NCBI GenBank assembly: GCA_032622095.1
Contig: CP136065.1
Location: 214,750,151-214,814,150, forward strand
DNA length: 64,000 nucleotides
DNA from: Siphonodentalium dalli
Taxonomy: Eukaryota; Mollusca; Scaphopoda; Gadilida; Siphonodentaliidae
Direction of reading: 5' to 3'
Below are positions 59,045-64,000 of this stretch, in pieces (positions within the stretch are counted from its first letter, which is position 1; the number at the start of each line of letters is the position of its first letter). The notes under the pieces are model-generated. The model was not told the origin of the DNA, made no database searches, and was given only the letters and a program-made list of their open reading frames with translations. Both the position numbers and the translations under genes were made by a program.

Positions 59045-59335
59045 TGAAAATTAAGAAAGGTATCCGTTCATTGTTGAATATTTATTACATGTATGTACAA
59101 ACAGCTATACCGGTTTCGGCACATCTTGCCTTTTCAATAGCTTGGAGTCACAGTGACTCCAAGCTATTGAAAAGGCAAGATGTGCCGAAACCGGTATAGC
59201 TGTTTGTACATACATGTAATAAATATTCAACAATGAACGGATACCTTTCTTAATTTTCAAACTATTCCATTCTACACGTCAGCAGTCACCTACCTCAGAG
59301 GAGAGTTTCTTCATTATTTTATAAATATATATATA

Positions 59336-59366
<31 letters not shown>
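58993..59366. repeat. (TA)n microsatellites enclosing a perfect 223-bp palindrome
   Basis: TA tracts at 58,993-59,040 and 59,325-59,366. Between them, 59041-59151 and 59153-59263 are exact reverse complements (111 bp each) around a single unpaired A at 59152 (GGAGTCAC-A-GTGACTCC). A further 60-bp segment (from ATTCCATTCTACACGTCAGC) follows before the second TA tract. It interrupts the arm modules and has no counterpart in the left arm. Confidence 0.92.
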
Positions 59367-59369
<3 letters not shown>

Positions 59370-59613
59370 TACTCCAGAATACCTAAATGTTTGGTAAGTA
59401 CTCTAGAGTACCAACAATTAGGTACTCCTCCTGTGACAAAGCTTAGTACCTACGTATGTACTCCAGAGTACCTATTGTTTAAAGAGTGTATTTACGCCCA
59501 ACAGTATGGCATATATCCGACGTATTTTCGCCCTAATACTGCGTACATGTATATTCGCCATAATACTGCGGAAGTACGCCCTAGTACGGCGTATATATGA
59601 CGTATATTCTCCA

Positions 59614-59865
59614 CACTGAAAAAAAAACTTAGTTAAAAGTAACTAAGTTACCTTAGTCAGAACCCCCGTCTCAAAACTAACTAGCTTAGCTTAGTCAGAA
59701 ATGACTAAGGTTGCCCTTAGTCATTTCTGACTAAGGTCTAAGGCCTTAGTCAGAAATGACTAAGGGCAATCTTAGTCATTTCTGACTAAGCTAAGCTAGT
59801 TAGTTTTGAGACGGGGGTTCTGACTAAGGTAACTTAGTTACTTTTGACTAAGTTTTTTTTCAGTG
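59614..59865. mobile_element. Fully palindromic 252-bp MITE (CACTG...CAGTG)
   Basis: Ends CACTGAAAAAAAAACTTAGT ... ACTAAGTTTTTTTTCAGTG. Almost the whole element is a palindrome centred near AAGGTCTAAGGCCTTAG, made of repeats of CTTAGTCAGAAATGACTAAG. TA follows the right end. It lies 123 bp outside the giant foldback. Confidence 0.88.
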
Positions 59866-59883
59866 TAGATATAACATATAATA

Positions 59884-59953
59884 TAAGGCCTTAGTCAGAA
59901 ATGACTAAGGCCTTAGTCAGAAATAACTAAGGCCTTAGTCAGAAATAACTACG
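59884..59953 (+). repeat. Three tandem copies of a ~22-bp word from the MITE centre
   Basis: AAGGCCTTAGTCAGAAATGA and its two close copies follow the MITE. The word equals the centre of the neighbouring element, so it probably derives from it by slippage or partial duplication. Confidence 0.75.
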
Positions 59954-61690
59954 GCTTTACTATGTCATCACTGTATACATTAGTACATTTAATTGGACCT
60001 AATTATTGGGGGTATCATAGCCCTGCAATCTCAGCTGAACATCGCAACTGCAGATTAAAATAACTGAAAATAATGAATTACAGGTATAAAAATAAATTTT
60101 ATTAACTATTAAAACAATGTTTTATCTTGAAAGAAAATTATTCATCACAAAATACTAGTATGCATTGAATATACATTCAATATCTGACCAGTCGATAATT
60201 GTTTCAAATTGAAACAAAAATTTATGCTTACATTAAAATGATAACGAGCGACCAACATAGAAGATTAAATCGGAGGAAATGAAGAGTTTTTTTTTTAGAA
60301 GAAAAATTATATGATAAATATCTTCACCGCTATGTATGGAACTGAGCGCTTGCCTTCAGGCTCGTCACAATAATTTCAGGAATACCGCCTTAGCTTGATA
60401 CAAGCGTGCATATCCATACACGCATAGCATAACCTCTATTTAACAAATGAATGAATCTTCCCAATGGAGAACTCTTAATACATGTGGAATTAATAGATTT
60501 TATATATTTATTTGCCTGTAAATATTGGGGAGCGTAACTACTAGCTCCCCAATAGAATTATATACATATGATTATGATAACATTTTACAAATTCTCAATT
60601 ATATTGATGTTTTATAGTTAATTGAATTATCAAGAGTCAAGATAGTATCAAGATTCAAAATATGAGAATACAATAGAAGAAAATTCGAAAAGTATGACAT
60701 GTACATGTATACCATTCAACTGATCTATTAAATTTTTGGCTAAACACGCCCTATACCATTAGTATATGGTAGAAAAAATAGAAATTGGACTAATTCCAAA
60801 AATTAAGGGAAATTTCGGGTGGGCGGGGGAAAAAGATGTTGACGACTCGCCGAATTTATTTCAAATGAATGCAGTGAGACAAACCGGAAGTAAAAGTTTA
60901 TAGAAAGCACGGAACGTACGTAGCCAATCAAATAGCTTGTTACTGTTACACAAGAGGTCAAGGGACAATTAAGCGCTCCAATGAATTACATAATAAGGTG
61001 AAACAAATTTAAACTTAACGTATAAGGCAAATATAGGGATTGGTCGTTACTCCGGGAAGATTAATTCTTTTAATATATTTTGCAAACATAATAAAAGTTA
61101 CCTTTGTTTTCAGAAATGCATGCAATTATGAACGCTTTGTTGCGGTCACATTTTGAGTGAATCGCGAAAACAAACCTTGCAATAGTTGATTTAAATGTCA
61201 CAATTTTGAGTGCAAAGTGTCACCATATTAAGGCGCAAAATATTGCAATAATATCACAAGCGACATGCTTATAAGCGTTTCCACTTGCGAAAATAGCATG
61301 CTTAATATACCACTTCTTTTGACTGGTACTGTACCACTGTATACATCAACAACAACTATTTTGGGATTGGTCCCTTCAAGACAACAGCAGATCCAATATT
61401 TAAACGTGTAACTGTGCGCAATGACTTGGCGACAATGTTCTCATGTAGTCGCACATTTTCCATGAAATATCAGTGAATCAGCCGAAGGTAGTTTGATAAG
61501 AACATCCAACCAATAATAGTGTACTCCTGGTAAATTGTCGTGATACCGGTAACTTGACGATAACATGGCGAACAATGACAATGTCTCATGAATATCCACA
61601 CGTTTCAATGAACAATGATGAACACAGGATGAATTGGTCGGGGTCATTGTAAAGTTGGAATTGTAGATATGTGATCATCCATCACGACAC
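59954..61690. other. No recognisable feature
   Basis: AT-rich sequence without a supportable exon. Frames of 60-70 codons only. Confidence 0.4.
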
Positions 61691-61693
61691 AGC

Positions 61694-61815
61694 ATCGGTT
61701 TCATTGTTGTTTGTCTATTTGTTGACATTGAAGCTCGTGTGAGTTACACTGGTGCGCACACTACATTACTAGTACACGTATGTCCTCTCTTGTAGAACTT
61801 GCACATGCATGTCGA
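61694..61815 (+). repeat. ~110-bp direct repeat, copy 1
   Basis: From TTGTTTGTCTATTTGTTGAC to CTCTCTTGTAG this is repeated nearly exactly at 62,695-62,800, about 1 kb downstream. The pair could be a local duplication or the ends of a small element; no LTR-type TG...CA ends or coding content were recognised. Confidence 0.75.
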
Positions 61816-62690
61816 TCATATTGATGTGCTCTGAAAGAATTAGATTCTGAACAAGTACTGTCATGAACTGCATTTTCAACATTATAATAATAATAGCTGC
61901 TCGTTGAGTCGTTGATATTATTGTCACTATTGCTTGACATCAGACGACATTGTCAGACCATTGATTCGATTGAATGGATCATATCATGATTCATCGATTA
62001 ATTGGCATGCATCTCTGCTCTCGATGAATTTAGTGGAAATTGTCAATGATTAATAAGCCTTTTTTTCGCAGAATATAAACTTGTCCGGTTATCAAAGGAA
62101 CCGAAATCAGACCGTCTTTAACAACTGTCCGCAATCGAACAGGTAACAGCCTCGACCACCAAGCCGGAATGAACATCAAGTTCAAGTTAGGGTGCTCGTC
62201 CACAATGCCACTGCGAAAAACGTTCACCACACCGTATGTACTGTACTGTGTACATGTAACCTTGAAGAAGTCATCAGTCACACATCTAATTTTGGCAGCA
62301 AATATTTCAGGCGCCGTTCTTTCACATGTAGAATAAAGATTCAAACCATTATTGACAAATTGTCCACTTGTTGAATGAAAACAGAGCTCTGACTCAGTCT
62401 GAGTCTGAATAATTAGTTCAACAATACACGATGAACGGTTTCGCAGATTATTTTCATAACTTCTCTTTTATCCTGATTTTATCCGCTCTCTAAATACGCC
62501 ATGGTTGTTATTTATGTAATATGTCGTCTCTTTTAGTTCGTTCGACGCCAATATCACGTCTAAATCACTCTGATTTTAGTGATTAAAATGTCGGCCACAA
62601 AATGGAGAAACAATAATTTTAGTTAAAATTACGTACTCGCCATATACGTACCGACCCGATTAACACAGAATGAATGCGATATTATATATA
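61816..62690. other. Interval between the direct repeats
   Basis: Contains a 104-codon minus-strand frame (62030-62344) of natural-looking composition but no recognised domain. Nothing else could be supported. Confidence 0.35.
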
Positions 62691-62694
62691 TAAT

Positions 62695-62805
62695 ATACAT
62701 TGTTTGTTGTCTATTTGTTGACATTGAAGCGTGTGAGTTACACTGGTGCGCACAGTGCAGTACTAGTACACGTATATCCTCTCTTGTAGTTGTACATGCA
62801 TATAA
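62695..62805 (+). repeat. ~110-bp direct repeat, copy 2
   Basis: Matches 61,700-61,812 (GAGTTACACTGGTGCGCACA, TACTAGTACACGTAT, CCTCTCTTGTAG). Copy 2 ends just before the second CACTG element. Confidence 0.75.
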
Positions 62806-62811
62806 AATGTA

Positions 62812-63352
62812 CACTGAAAAAAAAACTTAGTCATAGCCTTAGTCATTATGTTACTTTTGGCTAAGTTAGTCAAAAATAACTGAGTTACGGGTTGACTAAG
62901 GCTATGACTAATTTTTTTTTTTGACGAAAATATTAACCTAAGTAACTAAGTATTAGTAATATGTGACTAAGGTCAAACTTAGTTACTTTTGGCTAAGTTA
63001 GTCAAACATATCCTATCCATCGAAGCAATGTTTCATTATCTGATGCACTCTTGGTTAAAGCCAATTGGCGGTTTGCGTTCACTTGTGCAAAACATTGAAA
63101 AAAGCAGTTATACTGTATGGAGCAGATTAAGATTCAGTTATACTGTATGGTGTCATTGCCGTGTATAATATGTCGCCGATAAGTATACTATTGAGTTTTG
63201 CCGGCATGACTGAATCACGAAAATGTCAACATTAGTAACTAAGAATTAGTAAGATGTGACTAAGGTAAAACTTAGTTACTTTTGGCTAAGTTAGTCAAAC
63301 ATAACTAAGTTACGGGTTGACTAAGGCTATGACTAAGTTTTTTTTTTCAGTG
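62812..63352. mobile_element. Second CACTG...CAGTG MITE (541 bp)
   Basis: Ends CACTGAAAAAAAAACTTAGT and ACTAAGTTTTTTTTTTCAGTG, preceded by TA. Inside, the block TGTGACTAAGGTNAAACTTAGT plus TACTTTTGGCTAAGTTAGTC occurs twice in direct orientation (about 62,965 and 63,255), and the ends carry GGTTGACTAAGGCTATGACT. Same family as 59614-59865 but longer and less symmetrical. Confidence 0.85.
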
Positions 63353-64000
63353 CAGATGTTTGCCACATACCAACACAATATTTCGAACCCCAATGCATTG
63401 ATATCAGAGATGAACGGATTATGTGGTGGATCCAGTTTAGTTCGTAGTCTCGTATTTATATGTATCATATTTAGCTAGCTGGCGCGGCTAATAATTATGG
63501 GGAATATACACCGTAGAATAATTGTGTTCATGCATGCTCCGTATTGTACAGTGTTACGCGAAGTATGTTGTTTATATTCCAGCACACAATAGCCACATGC
63601 AACGAATCGACTGTAAGTATTATACTCCATGCATGAGACACGTTTTCAGTGGTTGAACGATGAGCTACCACTATACGTTTCGAATCCGAACATGTCGAAG
63701 CATGTGTTACATGTTAAACTGACCCGGATATGCCTATACACACATATATGTGAGGGTGTTAGTAGGTTCATCCTTGGGTAATTTGGGCTCTATCTTGGTA
63801 GGCAGGGTCTATGGCAAGTTCACATTACCTTATATGTCTTCATATAACATTTATTCATTTATCCACATATTACGAATAACACATCTCTTGATTGAACATC
63901 ACGACTCCACATCAACGCAGACAATCATCACACAACACCACCGTCCACAGAATAGCATAGTCTGGATACATAGTAAACACACACATGCACTGGCCCTGCA
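63353..64000. other. No recognisable feature
   Basis: AT-rich sequence to the end of the window, without a supportable exon or repeat. Confidence 0.4.

Larger units (their letters stand above)
46951..59490. mobile_element. Giant foldback element: 3.7/3.9-kb inverted arms around a ~5-kb spacer
   Basis: The left end TACACTCTTAAAACATTAGG and the complement of the right end (TACACTCTTTAAACAATAGG) match, with possible TA duplication at 46951-46952 and 59489-59490. Homology then runs inward in inverted order: GGTACTC/GAGTACC modules; TCACCGATGTCATGACGCAC against its complement near 58,880; modules rich in TTTGCGATAAATC; CAGTATATGAACAAATGCTA against the complement near 56,790; TAATTTGTTTACGG near 56,235; and a last shared block near 50,600/55,590. 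Terminal arms composed of tandem modules resemble Foldback-type transposons. No transposase was recognised in the arms or spacer, so autonomy is unlikely. Confidence 0.85.
55585..59490 (-). repeat. Right arm of the giant foldback
   Basis: Inverted counterpart of 46951-50610. It differs by a ~190-bp extra segment near 55,640-55,830, long G tracts near 56,453, and an insertion of TA microsatellite plus palindrome (58,993-59,366). The open frame 55607-55987 lies inside the arm, partly in the extra segment, and has no counterpart frame in the left arm, so it is not considered a gene. Confidence 0.85.

Noticed and set aside
47760-59490. The repeat modules of the foldback arms as a CRISPR-like or bacterial structure
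   Set aside because: Repeats are of unequal length, occur in both orientations and are not separated by unique spacers of constant size; the DNA is clearly eukaryotic.
46951-59490. The giant foldback as a Maverick/Polinton or other large self-synthesising element
   Set aside because: No DNA polymerase B, integrase, ATPase or capsid frame could be recognised in the spacer, and arms made of tandem modules are unlike Polinton ends.

Overview
This is a stretch of animal nuclear genome: AT-rich, intron-rich, and packed with transposon remnants and minisatellites. The best guess is a mollusc or another lophotrochozoan. The reasons are a secreted or receptor-type gene of the F5/8C (galactose-binding) + EGF + transmembrane kind, which is greatly expanded in bivalves, and LINEs of a type common in mollusc genomes. 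The organism assignment is an inference; nothing in the window settles it.

The only convincing host gene lies on the + strand between 10,043 and 27,312. I reconstructed seven exons from open frames, GT-AG borders and matching intron phases: two exons that together make one F5/8 type C domain (10043-10246 and 17309-17542), one exon of EGF-like repeats (19742-20104), one exon with a single transmembrane helix (20607-20730), and three exons for a short tyrosine-containing cytoplasmic tail (21325-21383, 23044-23081, 27118-27312). The intron phases run 1-1-1-1-2-1-0 without conflict. The signal-peptide exon was not found. The introns hold a piggyBac-like MITE, a 178-bp hairpin, a CR1/L2-type LINE 3' end and two large minisatellites; a third (41-bp unit, about 55 copies) follows the stop codon.

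From 30.2 to 46.6 kb the window is mostly LINE debris. The largest piece (about 33.8-43.9 kb) is one decayed non-LTR retrotransposon with an SGNH-hydrolase-like ORF1, an APE-type endonuclease, a reverse transcriptase and a C-terminal zinc-knuckle-like region. It has been cut by TTAA-flanked elements: one in the endonuclease, which itself carries a second, and a sister of that second element in the RT. A foreign tandem-repeat tail is inserted farther downstream. Three staggered copies of another LINE 3' end follow at 45.1-46.55 kb.

From 46,951 to 59,490 lies a giant foldback structure: inverted arms of about 3.7 and 3.9 kb around a 5-kb spacer. The matching termini begin TACACTCTT, and the arms are built of tandem modules. 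Both arms carry the same nested 0.5-kb MITE. The right arm also holds a perfect 111-bp-arm palindrome between TA microsatellites. The last 4.5 kb contains a second TA-type MITE family (CACTG...CAGTG) and a direct repeat. The first 10 kb has only dispersed repeats and foldbacks. No RNA genes, operons, CRISPR arrays or other prokaryotic features were seen.
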